From contig JAQGHU010000036.1 in NCBI GenBank assembly GCA_028291515.1, positions 1-38,038 of the forward strand: a stretch of 38,038 nucleotides of DNA. Direction: 5' to 3'. Position numbers and translations under genes: made by a program. This DNA is from Schlesneria sp. GTDB taxonomy: Bacteria; Planctomycetota; Planctomycetia; Planctomycetales; Planctomycetaceae. Within the stretch, counting starts at the first letter, position 1. Each line of letters opens with the position of its first letter. A model generated the notes under the pieces. The model was given only the letters and a program-made list of their open reading frames with translations, did not search any database and was not told the origin of the DNA. Shown here piece after piece: positions 1 to 8,723 of the stretch.

Positions 1-510
1 CAATGGTTTTCGCGACTGGCGTTGGGGGAGAAATCCTGGCTCCAATGGCGCTGCCAGTCCTTGGCGGCCTTTTGATTTCCGATGAAGTCGTCGACCTGTT
101 CCTGCCCGTTCGCTTCTATTGGGTTCGTCGCGGGCGATGGCTCAAGTTACATGGACACGCCGACACAGGTCACGTCACTCAGCTTGCTACTTCCAAACTC
201 GATCCAAACGCTCAACCAAGTGGGTAGACCAAGCAGCTTCAAAAACGACGGTGACCCGTGCCAGGAACTCGACCGCATTGATTCAAGTTGATTCGTCGGT
301 CAACAAGGGTCTCGAGCCGTCTTACTCGACGTGAATCAGTGGGAATTCGATTGTTTTCGTGGGTTGACGCTATATTTGATGGCCGCTGGCGAGACAGTCG
401 GCTATTCTTCTGTGTCGGGTGTTCCGACGGTAAGTTTGCAGCGAGGTCGAACTGCCTCGATAACTTGACAGGTTGCGGGAATTCTTAAGTACTACCTGCG
501 GGGCCTGCCA
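1..510. other. gene-poor left edge
   Basis: No complete gene is supported here. On the minus strand a frame is open from about 146 to the left edge and reads plausibly (it contains NPIEANGQEQVDDFIGN), but it has no start codon in view and a TAA lies just upstream at 149-147. It could be a fragment of a gene lying to the left. A perfect -35-like TTGACA lies at 465-470 with a poor -10 (TACTAC, 490-495), a possible promoter for the small gene at 511. Confidence 0.3.
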
Positions 511-753
511 ATGCAGACGTTGACTTTCTCTAATGGCGTGACCATCGACTCGGCACAAATCATCAGTGTCGAATCCAACCAGCAAACAATCCAGTTTCCT
601 GGCGGCATTGGCGAGCTGAAGCATTTGCTGGATGGTCGACCATCCGGGCTTCTGGTGCGATTGCGTGACGGTTCGACAGTGGAAATCAATTCGGGAACAT
701 CGCGCTCAAGATTGAATCAGATGATTCGCCAAGCACTTGACGCGGATCTGTAG
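511..753 (+). CDS. small hypothetical protein (80 aa)
   Basis: I do not recognise this protein. It starts at ATG after a G-rich stretch (CGGGGC) that may serve as a ribosome site. It has no signal peptide or membrane segment, and its alternating hydrophobic residues (LTFSNGVTIDSAQIISVES, then LLVRLRDGSTVEI) suggest a small beta-rich fold. It ends about 28 bases before the next small gene's GTG start, so the two may be co-transcribed. A short phage-like or structural protein is possible, but nothing in the sequence proves a function. Confidence 0.45.
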   Translation: MQTLTFSNGVTIDSAQIISVESNQQTIQFPGGIGELKHLLDGRPSGLLVRLRDGSTVEINSGTSRSRLNQMIRQALDADL

Positions 754-781
754 ACGCATCAATCCTGGCCAGGAGATTCGG

Positions 782-1144
782 GTGACAGCTTACGACAGAG
801 TCGAGTCTATACCCCACGCCAAATTGAGCGATGCTGTAGGGTTAATTCCGCATCCGGAAGACATCAGCGCCAGGGTTTCGTTGGCGCTGCAGCAGATTCA
901 GGATCCTACGGACGAGAGCCTTCGGCAATCAACGACATTGCTCATCGAAACTGTGGAGCAGATCCTCGGTACGGTCACCGCTCAACAGGCGACGATTGCA
1001 TCGCTCGAGGCTCGATTGGAGATCCTGGAACGACTCGCTGCCACCTCCGCGGACGCAATGAAAGAAAAGTTAGAGCTCGTCGCTGATCTTGGCGTTCGTC
1101 GTTGTGACGGCCCCCATGATCCCAGTCGCAATGATCGCCACTGA
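782..1144 (+). CDS. small coiled-coil protein, possibly frameshifted (120 aa as read)
   Basis: GTG at 782 is chosen because AGGAGA lies just upstream with about 6 bases spacing; an ATG at 737 in the same frame lacks such a site. The middle of the protein (about residues 50-95) is a heptad-like helix rich in Q, E and L (QATIASLEARLEILERLAA). The last ~24 residues (VRRCDGPHDPSRNDRH) look out of frame. In the +1 frame, 1074-1211 encodes a hydrophobic run (LILAFVVVTAPMIPVAMIAT) that would make a transmembrane helix directly after the coiled coil. A one-base indel near 1072, real or from sequencing, would restore a coiled-coil plus membrane-anchor protein. No family is recognised. Confidence 0.4.
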   Translation: MTAYDRVESIPHAKLSDAVGLIPHPEDISARVSLALQQIQDPTDESLRQSTTLLIETVEQILGTVTAQQATIASLEARLEILERLAATSADAMKEKLELVADLGVRRCDGPHDPSRNDRH

Positions 1145-1354
1145 TGGCTGTCGCGGAAGACATCCGGGATTTGTCGTTCCGGGCGACCATGCCAACCCCT
1201 CATATCAGTAAGCGTCCGTCCTGATCTCGGTGAATCTAAATTCTCGATCCGCCAGTTTTTGCTTTGCTCCCTAAAGCCATCTGCGTATTGTATGGCGGTC
1301 CGCGGCTGTCATTTCATTCACATCTGAATCGTGCCTGTACCTCGGGGAGCCACA

Positions 1355-1804
1355 ATGTTGGCGACCGTTGCCTCAATTCGGCGGCTGCGACCTCTACTCG
1401 CCGTTGCTCTGTTCGCAGGATGTGGCCAACCGCCACGAGAAATGCTTCACCCTGTTCAAGGGCGAATTACATTTGATGGACAACCGCTTCCGCGCGGCGC
1501 GGTGACTCTGCATCCCACGTCTACTGAAACGACATGGCATCAGCCTACCGGGATGATTGAACCGGCCGGCCGATATGTCGTCTATACCAACGGTCGAGTA
1601 GGCGCACCTCCGGGAACTTATCGAGCGGTGGTGTTTGCGTCCGAAGCCACAACCAGTCCCGATGGGGTTGCCCGCCCAGGCTTGCCCAAATCGTTGATCC
1701 CAAATCGTTACAATCAACCCGATCAAACACCTCTCCACCTGGAGGTTGTCGCGCCGCCGACCGCCGGTAGTTACGATTTGGAACTGAGCAGCCATGAGAA
1801 ATAG
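1355..1804 (+). CDS. small predicted lipoprotein, planctomycete type (149 aa)
   Basis: ATG at 1355 is preferred over the in-frame GTG at 1331 because GGGGAG lies a few bases upstream and the protein then begins with a clean signal peptide ending in lipobox LFAGC (Cys23). The rest is a short beta-sandwich-like domain (VQGRITFDGQPLPRGAVTLHP, at most a transthyretin/carboxypeptidase-regulatory-like fold), a type common in planctomycetes beside DUF1559 genes. It probably sits on the membrane facing the periplasm. The end overlaps the start of the DUF1559 gene by 11 bases, which implies translational coupling and a shared, unknown role. Confidence 0.7.
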   Translation: MLATVASIRRLRPLLAVALFAGCGQPPREMLHPVQGRITFDGQPLPRGAVTLHPTSTETTWHQPTGMIEPAGRYVVYTNGRVGAPPGTYRAVVFASEATTSPDGVARPGLPKSLIPNRYNQPDQTPLHLEVVAPPTAGSYDLELSSHEK

Positions 1805-2759
1805 TCGTCTCGGAAAATCTGCTCGTCGCGCCTTCACGCTGATTGAGTTACTGGTTGTCATTGCGATCATCGCAGTCCTGATCTCGCTCTTACTTCCGGC
1901 GGTTCAGCAGGCGCGTGAAGCGGCCCGGCGCACTCAATGCCGCAACCACTTCAAACAGTTGGGACTGGCGATCCACAACTACGAATCGACATACGGGACG
2001 CTGCCGATCAATCGCTATGGCGACTACAGCTACACATCGGTCTGGAACTACGCTTTCGAGGACTCGTACTCCTGGAGTTGGTTGGCAACAGTGCTGCCGT
2101 ACATCGACCAAGCGCCGCTTTGGAATGCCGCGAATATTCCCAACGTGCAACTGAAAGACAGTCCTCAGATCGCGACCTCGATCAGCGTTTTCGATTGTCC
2201 CTCAGATAGCTTGTCCGGGAGTGCCGTACGGAACGAGACATCTCATTATCTCAGAACAAACCCTTTGGTTGGCATGACGAATTACAAAGGTGTTCAAGGT
2301 GCAAACTTTTGCTGGGGAGATTGGCCGAATAACGGCACCAGCGGTCATTCATGCGAACCTTGGGAGGATGGCGACGGCGCCTTTTATCCTCTCAACTGGG
2401 TTCGCCCCGTAAGGTGGAGTCAGTTCACGGACGGGACCAGCAATACGATTGTCATTGGCGAGCAAACATATGACGCTGGTGATCCGGGCAATGGTCATTT
2501 TGGTCTTGGTTACTCTTGGGCACACTCCGTGGAAGCGTGCGCGCTGGCGGCGCTGCCGATCAATGCAAAGAGGCCGAATGGGGTCGCCTATCTGGCAGGT
2601 GATTGGCTGGGTCGCAATGGCTTCCGCAGTCGGCACGTCGGCGGATCGCAATTCGCGCTGGCCGATGGCAGCGTCCGATTCCTCTCCGAAAACATGGCCC
2701 TCGGACTGTATCGCGCCTTGGCAACGGTCGCCGGTTCTGAAATCGTCGGCGAGTTCTGA
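1794..2759 (+). CDS. DUF1559 domain-containing protein with pilin-like N-terminus (321 aa)
   Basis: The N-terminus is a prepilin/pseudopilin methylation signal: basic residues, then RRAFTLIELLVVIAIIAVL, so a prepilin peptidase should cleave before Phe and expose a membrane helix. It is followed by the family's LLPAVQQAREAARRTQC stretch and a C-terminal end with FALADGSVRFLSENM, hallmarks of DUF1559 (SBP_bac_10-like). This family is hugely expanded in planctomycetes and its molecular function is unknown; a pseudopilin-like surface or secretion role is inferred only from the signal. The length is normal. It is coupled to the lipoprotein upstream and followed by a perfect palindrome. Confidence 0.93.
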   Translation: MRNSRLGKSARRAFTLIELLVVIAIIAVLISLLLPAVQQAREAARRTQCRNHFKQLGLAIHNYESTYGTLPINRYGDYSYTSVWNYAFEDSYSWSWLATVLPYIDQAPLWNAANIPNVQLKDSPQIATSISVFDCPSDSLSGSAVRNETSHYLRTNPLVGMTNYKGVQGANFCWGDWPNNGTSGHSCEPWEDGDGAFYPLNWVRPVRWSQFTDGTSNTIVIGEQTYDAGDPGNGHFGLGYSWAHSVEACALAALPINAKRPNGVAYLAGDWLGRNGFRSRHVGGSQFALADGSVRFLSENMALGLYRALATVAGSEIVGEF

Positions 2760-2768
2760 TCGCGAGAT

Positions 2769-2803
2769 TTCGGTAGGACGGATTTCCAATCCGTCCTACC
2801 GAA
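2769..2803. repeat. perfect palindromic element after the DUF1559 gene
   Basis: Two 16-base arms (TTCGGTAGGACGGATT and its exact complement) flank a three-base loop (TCC). It begins 10 bases after the DUF1559 stop. It can fold in either strand and may act as a transcription terminator, though no T-run follows. From memory, this TAGGACGGATT/AATCCGTCCTA palindrome is a recurrent intergenic element in planctomycete genomes; copy number cannot be judged here. Confidence 0.85.
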
Positions 2804-3025
2804 CATCCGGGGCCACAATTTTCTCCGGTGACATCCGCACCTATCCCGGCGAACTCGCGAGTCCAATTCGGCCGGAATTGCCGATCGCGTTCCATCGCGT
2901 ACAGTTCTGTCAATCATCTGGCAAGCTGTGCGGCTTGAATGGGTAATAGTGGATGTAGGCTTCGCGAGGGGTCGAAACTTCGGAAAACTGCATCTCTGTT
3001 TCCGTGTCCTCTCCGGTCGAACTCC

Positions 3026-4072
3026 ATGGCCAAGTTGGTCTATCTCGCGCTGGCAGTCGTGCTGTCGCTGTCTGCTTCGGCAGTCGCTCGACAGACTGAG
3101 CCATTGCAGCCAGCGTTCGACGACGAATCATCGCGTGATCAGTTTGTAACGCCCGCCACGATCTCTGGGCCACTGGACGGTGAAAATCCTGCAGACGACT
3201 GGAACGTCAATGGCTCGAACGACTGGTTCGAACCAGCAAATCCGATCGAAATCTTTGCCGACCCGGATGAGGACTGTGGCGCAGCTCCATTGACTGCGGC
3301 TCCTCGCCGCATGATCTATGACACCGCAGTGACAGCAACGCGATTGGCTCCGGTCGATGGGTTTGCTGTCAGCGATGTGGATCTTCGATCGACACTGATC
3401 ATTCCGGTGTTCATCAAAGGATCCCCGCTCCGGTTAGCGCTGGGCGGCGGGACAACGATGATCAGTGCTCCGGCGTCGATCAACGTGCCGAGTCAGCTTT
3501 ATAATTTCACCGCCGAATTGCGTTGTCTGATTCCGTTGCGAGAAACCTGGGCAGTCGACGTGGGGGTCGGCGGTGGCCTCTTTTCCGACCTCAGTGGTTC
3601 GGTGGGGGACGGGTTTCGCGTGACAGGCCGAGCCATCTTTATTAAAGAGGTCAACCCGCAGTTCAAGTACTCGTTTGGTGTCCTCTACCTCGGCCGCAAG
3701 AACCTGCCGGCCATGCCGGTCGCGGGGCTGATCTATACTCCCAGCGATGACTACAAGCTGGAACTGCTGATCCCGCGTCCGCGTGTGATGAGACGGTTTG
3801 CAATGACCGGGTCATGCGAGCACTGGGGGTACTTCGGAGCCGAAATCTTCGGTGGTAATACGTGGGCGATCCAGCAGTCAAATGGAGCCCAAGACACATT
3901 CATCTACAAAGACAATCGCATCATCGTCGGCTATGAGGCAAAAGTTCCCGGTGGTTTCGCTGGCCGTGTGGAAGCAGGCTATGTGTTGTCTCGCCAGGTC
4001 TCATTCACCAATGACCCGACGACGTTTACTCCCGGTGGAACAATGATGCTCCGGGCCGGATTGTCATACTGA
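3026..4072 (+). CDS. secreted beta-rich, outer-membrane-like protein (348 aa)
   Basis: ATG at 3026 gives a typical signal peptide (MAKLVYLALAVVLSLSASAVA) with cleavage near residue 22; an upstream in-frame ATG (2939) would bury this signal. The mature part starts with a low-complexity acidic region. From about residue 110 it alternates short hydrophobic and glycine-rich strands (LRLALGGGTTMI, WAVDVGVGGGLFSDLSG, FAGRVEAGYVLSRQVSF) and ends in MMLRAGLSY, an aromatic C-terminus typical of outer-membrane beta-barrels. I infer a small barrel protein; no named family is recognised. It converges on putA, with a short hairpin between them. Confidence 0.7.
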   Translation: MAKLVYLALAVVLSLSASAVARQTEPLQPAFDDESSRDQFVTPATISGPLDGENPADDWNVNGSNDWFEPANPIEIFADPDEDCGAAPLTAAPRRMIYDTAVTATRLAPVDGFAVSDVDLRSTLIIPVFIKGSPLRLALGGGTTMISAPASINVPSQLYNFTAELRCLIPLRETWAVDVGVGGGLFSDLSGSVGDGFRVTGRAIFIKEVNPQFKYSFGVLYLGRKNLPAMPVAGLIYTPSDDYKLELLIPRPRVMRRFAMTGSCEHWGYFGAEIFGGNTWAIQQSNGAQDTFIYKDNRIIVGYEAKVPGGFAGRVEAGYVLSRQVSFTNDPTTFTPGGTMMLRAGLSY

Positions 4073-4085
4073 TTTCATCGGATTC

Positions 4086-4109
4086 GAGTGATGCCGATCT
4101 CGATCACTC
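4086..4109. terminator. short hairpin between convergent genes
   Basis: GAGTGAT and ATCACTC (7 bp, 10-base loop) lie between the barrel-like gene and putA and overlap the putA stop codon. It may end transcription in both directions, but no clear T-run is present. Confidence 0.35.
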
Positions 4110-7100
4110 TTCCGTTTGCGGCGCAAACCCGCGTCGAAGCGTGTTCTCGGTGATATTGATCGGAATCAGGAAGTGCTTCAGGTAGTCCGGGCCGCCTGCC
4201 TTGCTGCCGATGCCGCTCAGTTTGAAGCCACCGAAGGGTTGGCGAGCAACAAGTGCACCGGTGATCGAGCGATTCAGATACAAGTTGCCCACGACAAATT
4301 CATTGCGAGCACGCTTCAGGTTGGCGGGGCTGCGACTATAGCAGCCACCGGTCAATGCGTAGTCGGTGCCGTTCGCAATCGTGAGTGCTTCGCTGAAGTC
4401 GCGAGCCCGGAAGACGATCAGGACCGGGCCAAAGATCTCTTCCTGGGCGATCGCAGAGTCCGGCGAGACATTGGCGAAGATGTGCGGGCTGATGAAATAG
4501 CCCTGAGATGCCAGCTTGGGATCGATCCCTCCCAGGACCAGCTGACATTCTTCCATCGACTCGGCTTGCTCGATGTAACGCAAGATTCGCGTTGCCGAAT
4601 CTTCGTCGATGACAGGGCCGATGTCCGACGATGGCAATTCGGCAGGCCCCAGCTTCAGCGAGCGAGTGGCATCGGTCAACCGCGTCAAGAACTCGTCATA
4701 GGCATCGCCGACGACGATCACGCGCGAGCAGGCCGAGCACTTTTGTCCTGCGTAACCGAAGGCGCTCTGAATCACACCCACAACCGCTTCGTCCAGGTCG
4801 GCATCGCTGTCGACGATGATGGCGTTCTTGCCACCCATCTCGGCGATGACGTGCTTCACACTTCCCTGTGATCCATGCGTCGAAGAGGCCTGTTCATTGA
4901 TGGCCAGGCCGACCTGTCGTGAACCGGTGAAAGCGATCACATCGACATCGGGACTGCCAACCAGCGTCGGACCCATTTCCTCGCCAATCCCCGGCAGGAA
5001 GTTGACGACGCCGTCTGGCAACCCGGCCGCCAGGATCACTTCCATGAACTTGGCGCCGACCACCGATGATTGTTCGGCCGGTTTCATGATCACGGTATTG
5101 CCGGACACGAGTGCGGCGGTGGTCATGCCGCACAGGATCGCCAGCGGAAAGTTCCACGGGGCGATCACCGCGACGACACCACGTGGGCGGTAGAAGTACT
5201 GATTCTCTTCGCCTGGCAGATCGAATCGCTGTGGATCATCCAGTTGCCGCATCTGTTGAGCGTAATAGTTGCAGAAATCGATGGCTTCGCAGACATCGGC
5301 ATCGGCTTCGACCCACGGCTTGCCACACTCATAAACTTGCCAGGCAGCCAACTCGTACCGGCGTTCACGAAGTTCGCGAGCGATCAGTTCGAGGTATTCC
5401 GCTCGATATTGAACTTCAGTTTTGGACCATTGTGGGAATGCACGTCGAGCCGCCTCAATCGCCGCTTCGACATCGTCCGTCGTGGCCGAAGCGATCCGAC
5501 CGATGATCTGGTCCTTCTGTGACGGATTGTGAGTCACCATCATTGGCCGAGCGTGAATCGACTTGCCGCCGATCACGATCGCATAGTCTTCGCCCAACTC
5601 ATCGTTAACCTTGCCGAGGGCATCCAGCATCAACTCGCGAATTTCCTCACGGCTGAAATCGGCGGTCGGCTCGTTCAGGAACTCGGGTGCCGGGGCCTTA
5701 CGCTTGGCAGGCATCTTCGAAGCGACGGTGGTTGGTTTCATCAGCAGATCCTCGATCTTCGCGTTCTCGTCGTAACTGTGTCGCAGGAAGGAATCGTTAG
5801 AGGTGTTTTCGAGCAGTCGCCGGACCAGGTAAGCCATCCCCGGCATCAATTGGCCGAAGGGGGTGTAGATGCGGACTCGATGCCCCATCTCGCTGAAGGC
5901 GCGGGCATGCTCCTCAGCCATGCCGTACAGCATCTGCAACTCAAAGGCTCCTGCCGGGACATTCAACAGCTTGGCACAAGCTAGCGCATGCGACAGGCTG
6001 CGGAGATTGTGGCTACCGAATGCGGGACGCAGCAGTGTGTAGTTCTGCAGCAACAGCAATGTCAGTCGTTCATAGTTCTCGTCCGATTGCCACTTCTCTT
6101 CGAAGACGGGGACCGGCCAGTTGCGGCCCGCTGAAACGACCGTTTCGTAGTCCCAATAGGCACCTTTGACGAGTCGCACCCAAACCGACGTGCCACGTTT
6201 CTTCGACCATTCCAGCAGTCCGCCCAGATCGCGTTCTGAATCGGGCAGGTACGCCTGAATCACAATGCCGACATCCGGCCAATCACGGAATTCCTCTTCG
6301 AGCAACGTCTGCTTGAAGATCTCGAGCGTCAGGTCTTTGTACGCGTACTGCTCCATGTCGAAATGGACATAAGCATGATTCTCGCGTGCCTTACGTAACA
6401 GCGGTCGCAGTCGCTGTTTCACCGCATCGGCGGTTCCTTCAGCATCGGCGGGTCGGAAGTGACTGACCAGGGCCGACAACTTGATCGACACATTCACGCG
6501 AGGCAAATGTCCGTCATTGTCGCAATCGATCCGCTCGTGCTCTGGCCAGGCATTGATGGCCGGGGCGATGCCATCGATCAGATCCAGGTACGACTGCTGA
6601 TAGGCTTCCGCTTCGGTCTCGCTGATCACCGCTTCACCGAGCAGATCCAGCGTAAAGGCGAATCCCTGCTTTCGCAGAGTCGTGACAGATGCCAAAACTT
6701 CGTCGACGTTGGATCCGGCGATAAATCGCTTGGCCATCCGCGTGGCATTCGCCCGAGCGTTGTAGGCGAGTGCTCGCGACAAAACCGAGTCGGGCGAGAG
6801 ATGTTCGACGCCGAATCGGACCATTTCCACAGCCCAGGGAAGATGCTCTTTCGCTTCCTGGAAATACTCCTGCAGATGCCGCGTTACCTCGCGATGAGTT
6901 CTCAGCCGGGGCAGAACGTCGACGAATCGAAACATCTGCACTTTCAGCGACTCGTCGGACATCGCCGCGCCCAGGATGCGCTCATCCCACCAACGGCGTT
7001 CAAAGATCGAGGGCTGTCGTCGAGAAAGATGATCCCAGACGTAGCGGCCAATCGCCTGCGTTTCCGCTTCGATCGCCTCCGGCGAAACGGTCACGCTTGG

Positions 7101-7193
7101 AATTGGATCGGTCGTCACTTCGGCCAGGGAGGCGGCGGTAGATTTTCGAGTCGACTTCTTAGCCAAGGTCACGTCCGTGCTGTCGAGAAACAA
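4104..7193 (-). CDS. putA: bifunctional proline dehydrogenase / L-glutamate gamma-semialdehyde dehydrogenase
   Basis: Two enzymes in one chain of 1029 residues oxidise proline to P5C (FAD) and P5C/glutamate semialdehyde to glutamate (NAD+). The proline dehydrogenase barrel covers about residues 100-470 (YVHFDMEQYAYKDLTL ~275-290, VIQAYLPDSERD ~311-322, RLVKGAYWDYE 340-350, FELQMLYGMAEE ~417). The aldehyde dehydrogenase covers about 535-1010: IAPWNFPL ~677, FTGSRQVG ~755, general base E785 in EMGGKN, nucleophile C819 in GQKC, EEIFGPV ~918. There is no N-terminal ribbon-helix-helix, so it is not an autogenous repressor like E. coli PutA. The gene is monocistronic, with a divergent gene upstream. 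It should feed proline carbon and nitrogen into glutamate. Confidence 0.97.
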   Translation of the reverse strand: MFLDSTDVTLAKKSTRKSTAASLAEVTTDPIPSVTVSPEAIEAETQAIGRYVWDHLSRRQPSIFERRWWDERILGAAMSDESLKVQMFRFVDVLPRLRTHREVTRHLQEYFQEAKEHLPWAVEMVRFGVEHLSPDSVLSRALAYNARANATRMAKRFIAGSNVDEVLASVTTLRKQGFAFTLDLLGEAVISETEAEAYQQSYLDLIDGIAPAINAWPEHERIDCDNDGHLPRVNVSIKLSALVSHFRPADAEGTADAVKQRLRPLLRKARENHAYVHFDMEQYAYKDLTLEIFKQTLLEEEFRDWPDVGIVIQAYLPDSERDLGGLLEWSKKRGTSVWVRLVKGAYWDYETVVSAGRNWPVPVFEEKWQSDENYERLTLLLLQNYTLLRPAFGSHNLRSLSHALACAKLLNVPAGAFELQMLYGMAEEHARAFSEMGHRVRIYTPFGQLMPGMAYLVRRLLENTSNDSFLRHSYDENAKIEDLLMKPTTVASKMPAKRKAPAPEFLNEPTADFSREEIRELMLDALGKVNDELGEDYAIVIGGKSIHARPMMVTHNPSQKDQIIGRIASATTDDVEAAIEAARRAFPQWSKTEVQYRAEYLELIARELRERRYELAAWQVYECGKPWVEADADVCEAIDFCNYYAQQMRQLDDPQRFDLPGEENQYFYRPRGVVAVIAPWNFPLAILCGMTTAALVSGNTVIMKPAEQSSVVGAKFMEVILAAGLPDGVVNFLPGIGEEMGPTLVGSPDVDVIAFTGSRQVGLAINEQASSTHGSQGSVKHVIAEMGGKNAIIVDSDADLDEAVVGVIQSAFGYAGQKCSACSRVIVVGDAYDEFLTRLTDATRSLKLGPAELPSSDIGPVIDEDSATRILRYIEQAESMEECQLVLGGIDPKLASQGYFISPHIFANVSPDSAIAQEEIFGPVLIVFRARDFSEALTIANGTDYALTGGCYSRSPANLKRARNEFVVGNLYLNRSITGALVARQPFGGFKLSGIGSKAGGPDYLKHFLIPINITENTLRRGFAPQTEE

Positions 7194-7418
7194 ATCGAGT
7201 GTCGGAGAACCGCTATTTTAGATGGGCGAAGGCAAACTGGATAGGATCGGAAGGCGAATTCGCATCAGAGGTTTGGAATCGGGAACGTCTTTTCGACGAT
7301 ATCTTGCTCGATGTGCTATTCACCCTTCAAATGTCATGAAAGAGTTTGCTGATGTCACATGGCAGTCATACGATATTCGCCGTTCTTCTTTTCGCGAATT
7401 GAATTGAGGAAGTTGACC

Positions 7419-7775
7419 ATGAAGACGATCGTCTGGATCTGCGTCCTCGGTTTCGGCGTGGCTTCTATTTTTCAAAGTCGATTGGCAGAAGGTTGCCCCC
7501 AATATAAAGGCATGTTTCTGAACACTTACGCGCAGGAGTACCAGAATGTGCCGCAGGCAAGATGGTGTCTCGTCTGTCACGCGGAAGGTGAAGATAAATT
7601 GTTACGCAACAACTATGGAGATGCGATCGCCACGACGCTGATCAAGAAAAACGAGAAAGATGCAGACAAGTTCCAGTCGAACCTACGCGAAGTTGAACTA
7701 TTACCGAGTGCTATCCCGGGCAAAACGTTCGGTGATCTGATTAAAGAGGGTCGGTCACCAGCTTCGAAGAAGTGA
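7419..7775 (+). CDS. small exported monohaem c-type cytochrome-like protein (118 aa)
   Basis: ATG at 7419 follows GAGGA with good spacing and opens a signal peptide (MKTIVWICVLGFGVASIFQSRLAEG); the longer in-frame start at 7359 would mask it. The mature protein has one haem-attachment motif, CLVCH (about residues 52-56), suggesting covalent haem in the periplasm. No distal ligand can be assigned. The C-terminal half is lysine-rich and ends with PGKTFGDLIKEGR. It is not a standard class I cytochrome by length or motif order. Electron transfer is inferred from the motif alone. Confidence 0.7.
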   Translation: MKTIVWICVLGFGVASIFQSRLAEGCPQYKGMFLNTYAQEYQNVPQARWCLVCHAEGEDKLLRNNYGDAIATTLIKKNEKDADKFQSNLREVELLPSAIPGKTFGDLIKEGRSPASKK

Positions 7776-7949
7776 TGCTCCATACGGCTGACATGACATC
7801 ATAGACTTTGTCAGACTCAAATATCTCTGACCGCAATCACACGGTCGTGAAACACGAAATCCTGTACAGAATCGCGATACCTTTCGGCGGCAGGTGTGTT
7901 CAATCCCAGGTACACCAACACCGCGTCAAACGAAAATGAAAGGGCAATC

Positions 7950-8504
7950 ATGAAGTCGACAATCCTGGGAGGCCTCGCTTTGGTTCTATTGGCAACTAGT
8001 GCTGCTTTTGCCGAAGAAACACAAGTCCCTGTCACTTTTTCGGGTGGCCATGACATTGGTCGAGGTGACTTTGGGCGGCCGGTGAACTTGATCGCCGCGG
8101 CTCTGGGTGTGAAGCCCGACGTCTTCCGAGAAGCATTTAGTGGAGTGACTCCCGCCAAGGGCAGGGGCCCATCCGGTGAGGAAGCCCGTCGCAACAAGGA
8201 TGCCTTGATGAAAGTCCTCAAACCCCGCGGGATCACCAACGATCGGCTCGACGAAGTCTCGAACTACTATCGCTTCCGACCCCAAAACGGCGAACTCTGG
8301 CCGACCACGGCCACCAAAGCTCATGCCGTCGTCGAAGGTGGCAAGATCAAGAAGATCGTCGTCACCGAGCCAGGTTCAGGATACTGCTCGACTCCCACGG
8401 CCACCGTTCAAGGCATGAACGCGACGCTGAAAGTGACATTGAAGTACAGCACCGAACTCAAGAAGAACGGCGGGATTGACGCGATCGAAGTTGCCGCTAA
8501 GTGA
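7950..8504 (+). CDS. hypothetical secreted protein (184 aa)
   Basis: ATG at 7950 is preceded by AAAGGG and begins a signal peptide (MKSTILGGLALVLLATSAAFA, cut about residue 21). The mature part contains GGHDIGRGDFGRPVNLIAAA and ALGVKPDVFREAFSGVTPA near the front, and a repeat-like beta region (GGKIKKIVVTEPGSGYC) near the end. I do not recognise a named family; the front resembles short DUF-type exported proteins of planctomycetes. It lies 174 bases after the haem protein on the same strand, so the two may share a periplasmic context, but nothing links them functionally. Confidence 0.65.
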   Translation: MKSTILGGLALVLLATSAAFAEETQVPVTFSGGHDIGRGDFGRPVNLIAAALGVKPDVFREAFSGVTPAKGRGPSGEEARRNKDALMKVLKPRGITNDRLDEVSNYYRFRPQNGELWPTTATKAHAVVEGGKIKKIVVTEPGSGYCSTPTATVQGMNATLKVTLKYSTELKKNGGIDAIEVAAK

Positions 8505-8513
8505 GGTCCAGAG

Positions 8514-8705
8514 TTAACTAGGCGGCATCGGATCATTCGATGTCGCTTCGTCGTCGCTCAAAAGTTGTGCGCGAAATTGCTCCCAGGTGAGTGCTCCATC
8601 CCGGTCGCCAGATCGCCTCTCAAGCTCCGCGAGGAACTCGTCCGCTTCATCGCCGTCTTCCGATTCTGAGTTATCGGCTGGCGAAGGTTGAGTGGACTCT
8701 GGCAT
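8514..8705 (-). CDS. small acidic hypothetical protein (63 aa)
   Basis: The gene starts 18 bases after the argJ stop and has GGAGA upstream, so it is probably the last gene of the arg transcription unit. The protein is very acidic, with a helical core (ADEFLAELERRSGDRDGALTWEQFRAQL). The core is loosely reminiscent of the C-terminal part of 'putative addiction module component' antitoxins (E..R......I.WE....L), but no toxin gene lies beside it. The function is unknown. Confidence 0.5.
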   Translation of the reverse strand: MPESTQPSPADNSESEDGDEADEFLAELERRSGDRDGALTWEQFRAQLLSDDEATSNDPMPPS

Positions 8706-8723
8706 TCGAGTGGTGTCTCCAGT

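Noticed and set aside
1061-1072. Programmed ribosomal frameshift site
   Set aside because: The run AAAGAAAAG is not a classical slippery heptamer and the needed shift is +1; a mutation is the simpler reading.
2939-3025. Earlier start for the barrel-like protein
   Set aside because: It adds 29 unlike residues in front of a clear signal peptide.
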